From: Homoserinimonas sp044769865
Lineage (GTDB): Bacteria > Actinomycetota > Actinomycetes > Actinomycetales > Microbacteriaceae
Reading direction: 5' to 3'
NCBI RefSeq assembly: GCF_044769865.1
Contig: NZ_JBIZWA010000001.1
Span: forward strand, 1,116,001-1,180,000
Length of the DNA: 64,000 bases
A program made the translations under genes and the position numbers. A model generated the notes under the pieces. The model saw nothing but the letters and a program-made list of their open reading frames with translations. It made no database searches and was not told the origin of the DNA. The stretch's first letter is position 1. Each line of letters opens with the position of its first letter. Of this stretch, positions 15,811-25,066 are shown one piece after another.

Positions 15811-17967
15811 ATGGCCAACATGCAGGGCGCTCCGGCCAGCGACCAGGAGCAAGAGTCCGCCCTCGAGCAGTACGGTGTCGACCTCACCGAGATCGCCCGC
15901 ACCGGCAAGCTCGACCCCGTCATCGGGCGCGACGCGGAGATTCGCCGCATCAGCCAGGTGCTCACGCGGCGCACCAAGAACAACCCCGTCATCATTGGCG
16001 AGCCCGGCGTCGGCAAGACCGCCGTCGTCGAGGGTCTCGCCCAGCGCATCGTCGCGGGTGACGTCGCCGACTCGCTCAAGGACAAGCGACTCGTCTCGAT
16101 TGACCTCGCCGCCCTTGTCGCCGGCGCGAAGTACCGTGGCGAATTCGAGGAGCGACTCAAGGCCGTGCTCAAGGAGATCAACGACTCCGACGGGCAGGTC
16201 ATCACGTTCATCGACGAACTCCACACCCTCATGGGTGCTGGCGGCGGCGAGGGATCGGTCGCGGCCTCCAACATGCTCAAGCCCATGCTCGCGCGCGGCG
16301 AGCTGCGCCTCATCGGTGCGACGACACTCAACGAGTACCGTGAATACATCGAGAAGGATGCCGCGCTTGAGCGCCGCTTCCAGCAGGTCTACGTCGGCGA
16401 GCCATCGGTCGAAGACACCGTCGCGATCCTCCGCGGGCTCAAGGACCGCTACGAGGCACACCACCGCGTCGCGATCGCCGACAATGCCCTCGTCGCGGCG
16501 GCCGCCCTCAGCAACCGCTACATCACGGGCCGCCAGCTTCCCGACAAGGCGATCGACCTGATCGATGAAGCCGCGAGCCGCCTCAAGATGGAGATCGACT
16601 CCTCGCCCGTCGAGATCGATGAGCTCAAGCGCGCGGTCGACCGCATGCGCATCGAGGAGCTCGCCCTCAAGAAGGAGAAGGATGCGGCATCCAAGGCCCG
16701 TCTCGAGAAGCTCCGTGAAGACATGGCCGAGAAGCAGCAGACGCTCCTCGCCCTCGAAGAGCGGTGGCGCAACGAGAAGTCGGCGCTGCAGGATGTCGGT
16801 GAACTCAAGAACCAGCTGAGCGACGCCCGCATCAAGCTCGACCTCGCCATGCGCGAGGGCGACTACCAGGCGGCGTCAAAGCTCAACTACGAGGTCATCC
16901 CGCGCATCGAGCAGAGCATCGCCGACGCAGAACACGCGGAGGTCAGGGATGACCGCATGGTCAACGACCAGGTCACCGACAGTGACATCGCGGCCGTCGT
17001 CGCCGCCTGGACTGGCATCCCCGTCGGGCGCCTTTTGCAGGGCGAGAGCGAGAAGCTCATCCACCTCGAGGCCGAACTCGGCAAGCGCCTTGTGGGCCAG
17101 AAGAAGGCGGTCGGCGCGGTGTCGGATGCCGTGCGTCGTTCCCGCGCCGGCATCGCCGACGAGGGGCGGCCGACGGGCTCGTTCCTGTTCCTCGGCCCGA
17201 CGGGTGTCGGCAAGACGGAGCTCGCGCGGGCCCTCGCCGAGTTCCTCTTCGACGACGAGAAGGCCATGGTGCGCATCGACATGAGCGAGTACGGGGAGAA
17301 GTTCTCCGTCTCCCGCCTCGTCGGCGCCCCTCCCGGCTACATCGGCTACGAGCAGGGCGGCCAGCTGACGGAGGCCGTGCGTCGGCGCCCGTACTCGGTG
17401 ATCCTGCTCGATGAGGTCGAGAAGGCGCATCCGGAGGTCTTCGATGTGCTGCTGCAGGTACTCGACGACGGTCGCCTCACGGATGGCCAGGGTCGCACGG
17501 TCGACTTCCGCAACACGATCCTCATCCTCACGTCGAACCTCGGCAGCCACTTCCTGACGGATGCCACCATGACGCCCGAGATGCGTGAGGAAGCCGTGCA
17601 GCTCGCGGTGCGCCAGACCTTCAAGCCCGAGTTCGTCAACCGGCTCGACGACATCGTCATCTTCTCGCCGCTCTCGCGCGAAGACCTGTCGGCGATCGTC
17701 GAGCTCTACATCGACCGGCTCGTGCGTCGCCTGAGCGACCGCCGCCTCGAACTGGGCGTGACCCCGGATGCCCGTGCCTGGCTCGCCGAGCGCGGCTACG
17801 ACCCCATCTACGGCGCCCGCCCGCTTCGACGGCTCATGCAGAAGGAGATCGACGACCGCCTCGCCATGGCCATCCTCGCCGGCACGATCAAGGACGGCGA
17901 CACGGTGCTCGTCTCGCTCGACCGCGAGGGCGACGCCCTCGAGGTGAACCGCGCCGAGCTGGAGTAG
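15811..17967 (+). CDS. clpB: ClpB-type disaggregase lacking the N domain
   Basis: A 718-residue AAA+ protein. The first ATPase domain has Walker A GEPGVGKT (63-70) and FIDELHTLMG; a coiled middle domain of ClpB type spans about residues 330-440 (EKEKD, REDMAEKQQTLLALEERW); the second ATPase domain has GPTGVGKT near 462-469 and the C-terminal D2-small domain. The double Clp N-terminal domain of about 140 residues is absent: the protein begins only some 40 residues before the first ATPase. It should unfold aggregates with DnaK-DnaJ. The ATG at 15811 follows GGGAGAG and the HAIR promoter; further upstream codons in frame precede the operator and are rejected. Confidence 0.95.
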   Translation: MANMQGAPASDQEQESALEQYGVDLTEIARTGKLDPVIGRDAEIRRISQVLTRRTKNNPVIIGEPGVGKTAVVEGLAQRIVAGDVADSLKDKRLVSIDLAALVAGAKYRGEFEERLKAVLKEINDSDGQVITFIDELHTLMGAGGGEGSVAASNMLKPMLARGELRLIGATTLNEYREYIEKDAALERRFQQVYVGEPSVEDTVAILRGLKDRYEAHHRVAIADNALVAAAALSNRYITGRQLPDKAIDLIDEAASRLKMEIDSSPVEIDELKRAVDRMRIEELALKKEKDAASKARLEKLREDMAEKQQTLLALEERWRNEKSALQDVGELKNQLSDARIKLDLAMREGDYQAASKLNYEVIPRIEQSIADAEHAEVRDDRMVNDQVTDSDIAAVVAAWTGIPVGRLLQGESEKLIHLEAELGKRLVGQKKAVGAVSDAVRRSRAGIADEGRPTGSFLFLGPTGVGKTELARALAEFLFDDEKAMVRIDMSEYGEKFSVSRLVGAPPGYIGYEQGGQLTEAVRRRPYSVILLDEVEKAHPEVFDVLLQVLDDGRLTDGQGRTVDFRNTILILTSNLGSHFLTDATMTPEMREEAVQLAVRQTFKPEFVNRLDDIVIFSPLSREDLSAIVELYIDRLVRRLSDRRLELGVTPDARAWLAERGYDPIYGARPLRRLMQKEIDDRLAMAILAGTIKDGDTVLVSLDREGDALEVNRAELE

Positions 17968-18023
17968 CGCGGGCGGCACGCCGCTGGCGCAGGCGGGGCC
18001 TCGCTCACGCGGCGGCGAATGCT

Positions 18024-18109
18024 GCGGCGGACAGCAACACTTTCGGCCGACGCGCCGGGTGTGCGGTCCGTACCGCGGCGTGTCGCCGTAAAACGTTGCT
18101 CTTCGCCGC
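18024..18109. repeat. Long imperfect inverted repeat, intergenic
   Basis: GCGGCG, AGCAAC and further blocks in the left arm (about 18024-18060) recur inverted in the right arm (about 18075-18109), and GCGG/CCGC closes the tip. The whole 86 bp can fold into one long hairpin. It lies between the convergent clpB and acyl-CoA ligase genes and could act as a bidirectional terminator or be a mobile palindromic element. Confidence 0.65.
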
Positions 18110-18119
18110 ACGCCCCAGC

Positions 18120-18155
18120 GGGTTGAGTAGGCCCGCCAGGGTCGTATCGAAACCC
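18120..18155. repeat. REP-like palindromic unit
   Basis: A 36-bp unit beginning GGGTTGAGTAGG and ending GTATCGAAACCC, with GGCCC/GGGTC pairing in the middle. It resembles the GGTTTCGA...TCAACC intergenic palindromes I recall from Microbacteriaceae genomes. It lies immediately after the inverted repeat at 18024-18109 and just before the end of the acyl-CoA ligase gene. Confidence 0.5.
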
Positions 18156-18162
18156 GGGCCGC

Positions 18163-19848
18163 TCAGCGATCTGCGAGCAGCTGCTGTTTCACCTCGCGCC
18201 GCAGCACCTTCCCGATCATCGACCGCGGCAGCTCGTCGACGGCAACGACGATGCGCGGCACTTTGTAGGCGGTGAGGTGGCGTCGGCAGTGCTCGCGCAC
18301 GCCGGCCACGTCGAGGGATGCACCTGGTGCGAGCACGACGGCGGCCGCGACATCCTCACCGCCGCTCTTCGAGGGGATGCCGACAGCGGCGGCTTCGGCG
18401 ATCGACGGATGCGTGAGCAACGCCTCCTCCACCTCGGAGGGTGCGACGTTGAAGCCGCCCGTGATGATGAGTTCCTTCATGCGGTCGACGATCGTGATGT
18501 AGCCGTCGTCGGAGACGCTCACGATGTCGCCCGTGCGCAGCCAGCCGCCGGGGAGCAGCACGGCGCGGGTCTCGTCCGGCTTGCGCCAGTAGCCCTGGAA
18601 GACCTGCGGGCCGCGAACGAGCAGCTCGCCCTCCGCGACATCCGTCGACGGGTCGGAGGGGTCGACCACCCGGATCTCCGTCGAGGGGAACGGCACCCCG
18701 ACCGTACCCGGCCGCCGCGTCGGCCCCATGGGGTTGCCGGCCGCAACGGGCGAGGTCTCGGTCATGCCGTAGCCCTCGATGAGCAGGCCGCCGGTCGCCT
18801 TCTCCCACGTCTCGACCGTCTCGACCGGCAGGTTCATGGCGCCCGAGATGGCGAAGCGGATGCCGCGCAGGCTCACCCTCTTCTTCGCCGCCGCATCCGC
18901 GAGGCGCGCGTAGATGGGCGGCACGGCGGGCAGGAAGGTCGCGGGCGTGCGCTTTATGGCGTCGAGCACGAGCTTCTCGTCGAACTTGGGGAACAGCACG
19001 AGCCGGGCCCCGATGCTCATCGCGAAAGTCAGGCACAGTGTCAGGCCATAGGCGTGGAACATCGGCAGCACCCCGTAGACGACCTCGCGCCCCGGCTTCA
19101 GGCCCTGCACCCACGCCTCGCCCTGCATGGCGTTGACGCGCAGGTTCGCGTGGGTCAGCACGGCGCCCTTGGGGGTGCCGGTGGTGCCGCTCGTGTACTG
19201 CAGCACGGCGGTGTCGCCGAGCGACGGTGCCGGATGCGATCGGCGCAGCGGGCGGGCATCTGTCAGTGTGCTCCATGCCACGGTGCCGGGCACACGCTTG
19301 CCGACGGTCAACGAGGAGCGCGACCTGCGGGCGGCGGGAAGGGGCAGCCGCAGCGCGAAGCGGGTCCCGCGCGGCATGGCGCGGGTCACGTCGACCGAGA
19401 CGACGTGCTCAATGCCCATATCGTCGGGGAAGTCGACGACGGATGCCGCGACCTTGTCCCACACGATGGCGACGCTGGCGCCGTGGTCCTCGAACTGGTG
19501 GCGGAGTTCGCGCTGCGTGTAGAGCGGGTTGTGTTCGACGACGACGGCCCCGAGGCGCAGGACGGCGTAGAAGGCGACGATGTGCTGGGGACAGTTCGGC
19601 AGCACGAGCGCGACCCGGTCGCCCTTGCGCACGCCGAGCTTGCGCAGGCCGTTCGCGACGCGCTCGACCTGCTCACCGAGTTCGCGGTAGCTCACGCTCG
19701 CGCCGAAGAAGTCGAGGGCGGGCCGTCGGCCGTGCCGCTTGATCGTGGCGGCGAGCATCTCGACGAGGGTCTGCGTCGGCGCCGCGACGTCGTGCGGCAC
19801 GCCCTTCGCGTACGACGACAGCCAGGGGCGGGTGGAGAGATCGCTCAC
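18163..19848 (-). CDS. Long-chain acyl-CoA ligase (FadD-like)
   Basis: A 561-residue AMP-forming ligase of the ANL family. Motifs: YTSGTTGTPKGAVLTH (A3/P-loop), GYGMTETSPVAAGNP (A5), LRTGDIVSVSDDGYI (A7), and the C-terminal PRSMIGKVLRREV with the catalytic Lys. It activates fatty acids to acyl-CoA for beta-oxidation or lipid synthesis. I chose the GTG at 19848, giving VSDLSTRPWLSSYAKGVP, because homologues begin in this way; an upstream in-frame start would add about 32 residues of unlikely composition. The gene is divergent from the second peptide importer. A specific chain length cannot be assigned. Confidence 0.9.
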   Translation of the reverse strand: MSDLSTRPWLSSYAKGVPHDVAAPTQTLVEMLAATIKRHGRRPALDFFGASVSYRELGEQVERVANGLRKLGVRKGDRVALVLPNCPQHIVAFYAVLRLGAVVVEHNPLYTQRELRHQFEDHGASVAIVWDKVAASVVDFPDDMGIEHVVSVDVTRAMPRGTRFALRLPLPAARRSRSSLTVGKRVPGTVAWSTLTDARPLRRSHPAPSLGDTAVLQYTSGTTGTPKGAVLTHANLRVNAMQGEAWVQGLKPGREVVYGVLPMFHAYGLTLCLTFAMSIGARLVLFPKFDEKLVLDAIKRTPATFLPAVPPIYARLADAAAKKRVSLRGIRFAISGAMNLPVETVETWEKATGGLLIEGYGMTETSPVAAGNPMGPTRRPGTVGVPFPSTEIRVVDPSDPSTDVAEGELLVRGPQVFQGYWRKPDETRAVLLPGGWLRTGDIVSVSDDGYITIVDRMKELIITGGFNVAPSEVEEALLTHPSIAEAAAVGIPSKSGGEDVAAAVVLAPGASLDVAGVREHCRRHLTAYKVPRIVVAVDELPRSMIGKVLRREVKQQLLADR

Positions 19849-20020
19849 ACCCCCATTCTTCTGGGAGTTCCTGGGGTGTTGGCTGTGAGATGAAGGCTCA
19901 GCGTGTAACCCGCCGTCACACTCACGCGTCACAATTCGTCGCACCCGTTCCGGAGCTTCATCCGATCTTTAGGTTGGGTTTCTGCACCCACCCAAGACGA
20001 TCGACACGGGAACAAACGAC

Positions 20021-21646
20021 ATGACACTGCGCCCCCAACTGGCCATCGCCGCACTCGCCGCCAGCCTGCTACTGACCTCGTGCGCCGCGGGCACGGCCGC
20101 CACCACCGACTCCGACGGCACCCCGAAGGAGGGCGGTGAACTGGTCGTAGCTGTAGGTCCGTGGGAGCCCGCCTGCCTCGACCCGCTGGTGAACTCCATG
20201 GCGGGCGTCATCACGTCGCGGCCCTACTCCGATTCCCTCTTCTGGCAGAACGAAGACGGCGAGTTCGAGCCGTGGCTCGCCACCGGTTACGAGGTCAACG
20301 ACGACGGCACCGTCTACACGCTCGGCATCCGCGAGGGGGTCACCTTCCACGATGGAGCAGCGCTCAATGCCGAGGCCGTCAAGGCCAACTTCGACTACAT
20401 GGTCGACCCGGCTACGAAGTCGCAGCTCGCCGGCGCCTACCTGAAGCCATACGACCACTCCGTCGTCGTCGATGAGTACACGCTCGAGGTGCACCTCAAG
20501 CAGCCGTACAGCGCGTTCATCAACATCCTCGCGCAGAGCTACTTCGCACTGCTCTCGCCCGTGCAGATTACGGAGGCTCCCGAGACGACGTGTGAGGCGC
20601 CCATCGGTTCGGGCCCGTTCAAGGTCACGAAGTGGACGAGGGGCCAGAGCATCGAATACGCGCGCAACGACGACTACAACTGGGGTCCTCCCGGTAGCCA
20701 TGAGGGTGCCGCCTACCTCGAGAAGCTCAAGCTGCTGCTCGTGCCCGAGGACCAGGTGCGCTACAACGCCCTTCTCGCGGGTGAAGTGGATGCCATCGTG
20801 CCGACCCCGGCCGAAAATGTCGCCGCGATCGAGGCAAGTGCCGACTTCGAGTACCAGTACCTTGTGCGACCGGGCACGGCGTACTCGCTCCACCTCAACA
20901 ACTCGCGCGCTCCCTTCGACGATGCGCGGGTGCGGCAGGCGCTCGCCGCATCCTTCGACCGCGAAGAGGTGGTCTCGGCGATCTCGTTCGGCGTGCTGGA
21001 TGTCTCGGACTTCCTGACCGACAGCACTCCCGACTTCGCGCCCGACCTTACGAAGCAGATCACGCACGACACCGATCTGGCGAACGACCTGCTCGACGAC
21101 GCTGGATGGACTGAGCGTGACAGCGACGGTTACCGCATAAAGAACGGCGAGCGCCTGAGGGCGGTCGCTCCCATCGTCGGCGAGCGGGCGAGCGAGAAGC
21201 GCGCGGTCGAGCTCGTGCAGGCCGAGGCGAAGAAGGTCGGCATCGAGATTGCTATTGACCTCGTCGACGCGACCACCTTCACGAATCGCCACTGGGCGGG
21301 CGACTACGACATCTACAGCGGACTGTGGTCGAGCAACACGGCCGACATGCTGTGGCTGCGCTGGTCGTCTGCCAACATCTCGACGCCCGAGGTGTTGGGC
21401 CAGAACGCCGCGAAGTTCAGTGATCCCACCTTCGATGCACTCGTCGAGGATGCTCGCAGGTCGACGGATGACACGGAACGCAACGAGCTCTACCGCGAGG
21501 CGCAGGAGCGCCTGACTGAACTGGTGCCGAGCATCCCCCTCTATGCGGCTCGGGTCGACACCTCGTACCCGAACTACGTGAAGGGTGTGCACTACGACCG
21601 CGCCTACATCCAGCCGGTGTGGTTCGACGTCTGGCTGGACCGCTGA
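20021..21646 (+). CDS. ABC transporter substrate-binding lipoprotein (family 5)
   Basis: A 541-residue peptide-type binding protein. Its signal has hydrophobic LAIAALAASLLLTSC with the lipobox Cys near residue 22. The mature domain shows GGELVVAVGPWEPACLDPL, LATGYEVNDDGTVYTL, IREGVTFHDGAALNAEAVKANF, GSGPFKVTKW and the RVDTSYPNYVKGV tail of SBP family 5. It is the first gene of a five-gene operon with 1-4 bp overlaps throughout. A TAGGTT box at 19970-19975 may be its -10 element. The co-transcribed monooxygenase suggests an organosulphur or other oxidisable small molecule rather than peptides. Confidence 0.92.
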   Translation: MTLRPQLAIAALAASLLLTSCAAGTAATTDSDGTPKEGGELVVAVGPWEPACLDPLVNSMAGVITSRPYSDSLFWQNEDGEFEPWLATGYEVNDDGTVYTLGIREGVTFHDGAALNAEAVKANFDYMVDPATKSQLAGAYLKPYDHSVVVDEYTLEVHLKQPYSAFINILAQSYFALLSPVQITEAPETTCEAPIGSGPFKVTKWTRGQSIEYARNDDYNWGPPGSHEGAAYLEKLKLLLVPEDQVRYNALLAGEVDAIVPTPAENVAAIEASADFEYQYLVRPGTAYSLHLNNSRAPFDDARVRQALAASFDREEVVSAISFGVLDVSDFLTDSTPDFAPDLTKQITHDTDLANDLLDDAGWTERDSDGYRIKNGERLRAVAPIVGERASEKRAVELVQAEAKKVGIEIAIDLVDATTFTNRHWAGDYDIYSGLWSSNTADMLWLRWSSANISTPEVLGQNAAKFSDPTFDALVEDARRSTDDTERNELYREAQERLTELVPSIPLYAARVDTSYPNYVKGVHYDRAYIQPVWFDVWLDR

Positions 21647-22578
21647 TGCTGCGCCAGGTGGTGCTGCGGCTGCTCACGGGAGTCGTGGTCGTGCTCGGGG
21701 CCGCCACGGTGACGTTCGCCGCCGTGCGGCTGATCCCCGGCGACATCGCCCTCGCCATCGCGGGCGGCCCGGAGACGCAGCCGACGCCGGAGGTGCTGGA
21801 GGTGATTCGGGCGGAGAACGGACTCAATGAGCCGCTCATCACCCAGTACCTCGGCTACCTCGGTCGGCTGCTGACGGGAGACCTCGGTACCTCGTACCGG
21901 CTCGGGTCCCCCGTCGCCCAGGCGATCGGCGAGCAGGTCGGGGCGACCCTCCTGCTCGCGGGCGCCGCCCTCCTCGTGGCCGTCGTCATCTCGTTCACCG
22001 TCGCGCTCCTCACGGCGGGGCGGTCACGGCGAGCGCGGGGCCTCTCCTCGACACTTGAGCTGCTCTTCGCCTCGACTCCCACCTTCTGGCTCGGGCTCAT
22101 CCTGCTGAGCGTGTTCTCCTACTGGCTCGGCTGGTTGCCGTCGATCAGCAGCGCGAACCCGCTCTCGCTCATCCTGCCGGCCGTGACGCTCGGGCTGCCG
22201 ATCGCGGGTCTCCTCACGCAGGTGCTCCGGGGTGCGCTCGAAGATGCCCTTGAGCAGCCGTTCATCGTGAGTGCGCGCGCCCGCGGCCTCGGTGAGACCG
22301 GCGTGCGCGTCGGGCATGCGCTACGGCACTCCCTCGTGCCCTATCTGACGATGTCCGGGTTCGTGGTCGGTGCGCTCCTCGGGGGCGCGGTCATCACCGA
22401 GACGCTCTTCGCCCGCCAGGGCATCGGGCGCCTGCTCCTCACCTCGGTGCTCAGCAAAGACCTCCCCGTGGTGATCGGCATCGTGCTGCTCAGCGCCGCC
22501 GTGTTCACGATCGTCAACCTGGCGGTCGACCTCGTGCACCCCCTGCTCGACCGACGACTGAAGGCGGTGACACTGTGA
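21646..22578 (+). CDS. Peptide-type ABC transporter permease (DppB-like)
   Basis: A 310-residue membrane protein: N-terminal TM segment, GDLGTSYRLGSPVAQAI, then five further TM segments with the ATPase-docking loop ARARGLGETGVRVGHALRHSL. The ATG shares its A with the TGA of the binding-protein gene (TGATG), so translation is coupled. It forms the transmembrane pore with the next gene product. Confidence 0.9.
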   Translation: MLRQVVLRLLTGVVVVLGAATVTFAAVRLIPGDIALAIAGGPETQPTPEVLEVIRAENGLNEPLITQYLGYLGRLLTGDLGTSYRLGSPVAQAIGEQVGATLLLAGAALLVAVVISFTVALLTAGRSRRARGLSSTLELLFASTPTFWLGLILLSVFSYWLGWLPSISSANPLSLILPAVTLGLPIAGLLTQVLRGALEDALEQPFIVSARARGLGETGVRVGHALRHSLVPYLTMSGFVVGALLGGAVITETLFARQGIGRLLLTSVLSKDLPVVIGIVLLSAAVFTIVNLAVDLVHPLLDRRLKAVTL

Positions 22579-23375
22579 GGATCGCTGAGAAGCTCGCCCT
22601 CCTGGTACTCGCGGTGTTCCTCCTGGCGGCATTCGCCCCCGGAGTGCTTGCACCCTACGACCCCGCGGCAACCGACACCTCCAACATCCTCGGGGCACCG
22701 AGCGTGCAGCATCCGTTCGGCACCGATGAGGCGGGCCGGGATGTGCTCAGCCGGGTCATCTTCGGCACCGCCAACTCCCTGCTCCTCGGTTTCGGGGCCG
22801 TCGCCATCGCCCTCGTGGGCGGAACAATTGTGGGCCTCTCGGCCGCGCTCCGGCATCGCTGGTCAAACGTCGTGCTCATGCGCTTCGTCGACATCGGCCT
22901 TGCGTTCCCCGAGATGCTGTTGGCGCTGCTGGTCATCTCGATCGTGGGCACCGGGCCCGCACCGGCACTCTTCGCCATCGGCCTCGCCACCATCCCGAGC
23001 TATGCGCGCCTCATCAGGGCCGAGACGCTCTCGGTGCGTGACTCCACCTATGTGGAGGCGGCCCACGCGCTGGGGCTCACCCGTGCACAGGTGCTGTTGC
23101 GCCACGTGCTGCCCAACGCCGTGCGCCCTGTGCTGGTGATCGCCACGATCGGCATCGGCACGGCCACCCTCGCCGGCGCCGCGCTCAGCTTCATCGGCCT
23201 CGGCGTCGCACCACCCACGCCCGAATGGGGCTCCATGCTCTCGAGCGCCCGCAACTTCCTCCAGCTCGCCTGGTGGTACGGGGTGTTCCCGGGGCTCGCC
23301 ATCACAGGTCTTGTCATCAGCACGACGGTGCTGGGGCGTTCGCTGCAGGGACGACTGGAAGGACGACACGCATGA
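22575..23375 (+). CDS. Peptide-type ABC transporter permease (DppC-like)
   Basis: A 266-residue membrane protein with the DppC signature HPFGTDEAGRDVLSRVIFGT near residue 50, and the docking loop EAAHALGLTRAQVLLRHVLPN. It starts with GTG overlapping the upstream stop (GTGA). It is shorter than many DppC proteins because the N-terminal cytoplasmic extension is missing. Confidence 0.9.
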   Translation: MRIAEKLALLVLAVFLLAAFAPGVLAPYDPAATDTSNILGAPSVQHPFGTDEAGRDVLSRVIFGTANSLLLGFGAVAIALVGGTIVGLSAALRHRWSNVVLMRFVDIGLAFPEMLLALLVISIVGTGPAPALFAIGLATIPSYARLIRAETLSVRDSTYVEAAHALGLTRAQVLLRHVLPNAVRPVLVIATIGIGTATLAGAALSFIGLGVAPPTPEWGSMLSSARNFLQLAWWYGVFPGLAITGLVISTTVLGRSLQGRLEGRHA

Positions 23376-25066
23376 CACTGCTCCAGGAGACACTCCAGAC
23401 GCGAGAGGTGGCGACCCCGGCGGTTGCGGCCCCACTGCTCACGGTGGACGGATTGCGGGTGCGATTCGGTCGCGACACGACCGTCGTCCACGACACCTCC
23501 TTCACGATCACGCGGGGCAAGTGCCTCGCGATCGTCGGGGAATCCGGCTCCGGCAAGAGCGTCACCGCGAGGGCCCTCATCGGCCTCGTCGGCGGTGAAG
23601 CGACGGTGGAGGCGCGGCGGCTCGAACTCGACGGCGTCGACCTCTCCCGGGCGAGCCAGAGGCAGTGGCGTGACATCCGCGGCAACCGCATTGGTTTCGT
23701 GCTGCAGGATGCCCTCGTCTCACTCGACCCCCTTCGCACGGTCGGCGCAGAGGTCGACGAGGCCATCCGCGTGCACGCCCCGGAGCTCACCAAAGCCCAG
23801 CGGAGGGAGCGCGTGCTGCACCTGCTCGAGCGGGTGGGCATCCCCGACCCCGAGGCGCGGTCGGCCCAGCTCCCCCACGAACTGTCGGGCGGCCTGCGGC
23901 AGCGTGCCCTCATCGCCACGGCGCTCGCCGGTGACCCTGAGCTCCTCATCGCCGACGAGCCGACAACGGCACTGGATGTCACGGTGCAGGCGCAGATCAT
24001 GGAGCTCTTCGAGAGCCTCAAGGCGGAGGGTCGCGCCCTTCTCGTCATCAGCCACGACCTCGCGGTCGTCGGCAGGCTCGCCGACACGATCGCCGTCATG
24101 AACCAGGGGCGCATCGTCGAACAGGGGCCCGCAGAGGACGTGCTGTTCCGCCCCAACGACGACTACACCCGCCTGCTCATCGACTCCGTGCCCGAAGCTC
24201 GGCCCGAGCGCGCCGGCACACCGCCCGGTGAGATCGTGGCGGATGTCGCGGGGGTGACCAAGCGCTACCCCTCCGGTGACGGCTCTACTCGCACGGTCGT
24301 CGACGACGTGAGCTTTCAGTTGCGGGTGGGTGAGACTCTCGGCATCGTGGGCGAATCCGGATCCGGCAAGACCACCACCTCGCGCATCCTGCTCGGGCTC
24401 GTCGAGGCCGACGCCGGCCGGGTCGAGATCGACGGCCGCTCGTGGGACGAGCTGGCCCGCCGCGAACGGGTGGCGCTGCGCCGCAGCATCCAGGTCATCT
24501 ATCAAGACACCCTGGGCTCCTTCGACCCGCGCTACTCCGTCGAGCGGGTGCTCGAGGAGTCGCTCGGTGTCGCCGGGGTCGAACGCTCGCGCCGGGCCGC
24601 AGCGGTCGGGCAATTGCTCGACTCAGTCGGCCTCCCGGCGACCGTGCGTCGTCGGCGGCCGCTCGAACTCTCGGGTGGCCAGCGACAGCGAGTCGCGATC
24701 GCCCGAGCGCTCGCACCGCGCCCGCGGGTGCTGGTGTGTGACGAACCCGTGTCGGCGCTCGACGTCTCGGTGCAGGCGCAGGTGCTCGACCTGCTCGCCG
24801 ACCTCCAGCGCGAGACCGGCGTCGCCTACGTGTTCATCTCGCACGACCTCGGCGTCGTCAGCCACGTCAGCGACCGCGTGCTCGTGATGAAAGACGGCCG
24901 GGCCGTCGAGCAGGGGCCTGTGCGCCAGGTGTTCGACAACCCAACACACCCCTATACGACACAACTCATCGCCGCGATCCCGCAACTGCGGGCACCGGCA
25001 ACGCACAGCTCGACGACACACAGCTCGACCACACACAGCTCGACCACAGGCAGGGAGCAGGCATGA
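23372..25066 (+). CDS. Fused dual ABC ATPase (DppD-DppF-like)
   Basis: A 564-residue protein with two complete ATP-binding cassettes. The first has Walker A GESGSGKSV near residue 57, signature LSGGLRQRALIATAL and LLIADEPTTALD; the second has GESGSGKTT near residue 329, signature LSGGQRQRVAIARAL and VLVCDEPVSALD. One polypeptide thus supplies both ATPases of the importer. It ends in a low-complexity tail with HSSTT repeated three times (15-bp DNA repeat at 25004-25048). The start overlaps the DppC-like stop (ATGA). Confidence 0.92.
   Translation: MTLLQETLQTREVATPAVAAPLLTVDGLRVRFGRDTTVVHDTSFTITRGKCLAIVGESGSGKSVTARALIGLVGGEATVEARRLELDGVDLSRASQRQWRDIRGNRIGFVLQDALVSLDPLRTVGAEVDEAIRVHAPELTKAQRRERVLHLLERVGIPDPEARSAQLPHELSGGLRQRALIATALAGDPELLIADEPTTALDVTVQAQIMELFESLKAEGRALLVISHDLAVVGRLADTIAVMNQGRIVEQGPAEDVLFRPNDDYTRLLIDSVPEARPERAGTPPGEIVADVAGVTKRYPSGDGSTRTVVDDVSFQLRVGETLGIVGESGSGKTTTSRILLGLVEADAGRVEIDGRSWDELARRERVALRRSIQVIYQDTLGSFDPRYSVERVLEESLGVAGVERSRRAAAVGQLLDSVGLPATVRRRRPLELSGGQRQRVAIARALAPRPRVLVCDEPVSALDVSVQAQVLDLLADLQRETGVAYVFISHDLGVVSHVSDRVLVMKDGRAVEQGPVRQVFDNPTHPYTTQLIAAIPQLRAPATHSSTTHSSTTHSSTTGREQA
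25004..25048 (+). repeat. 15-bp in-frame tandem repeat, three copies
   Basis: CACAGCTCGACSACA occurs three times head to tail, encoding HSSTT each time at the C terminus of the dual ATPase. Copies 2 and 3 are identical and copy 1 differs by one base. Unit changes would alter only tail length, not frame. Confidence 0.9.

Noticed and set aside
18277..19893. 538-codon plus-strand open frame opposite the acyl-CoA ligase gene
   Set aside because: No recognisable motif, and the opposite strand has every ligase motif.
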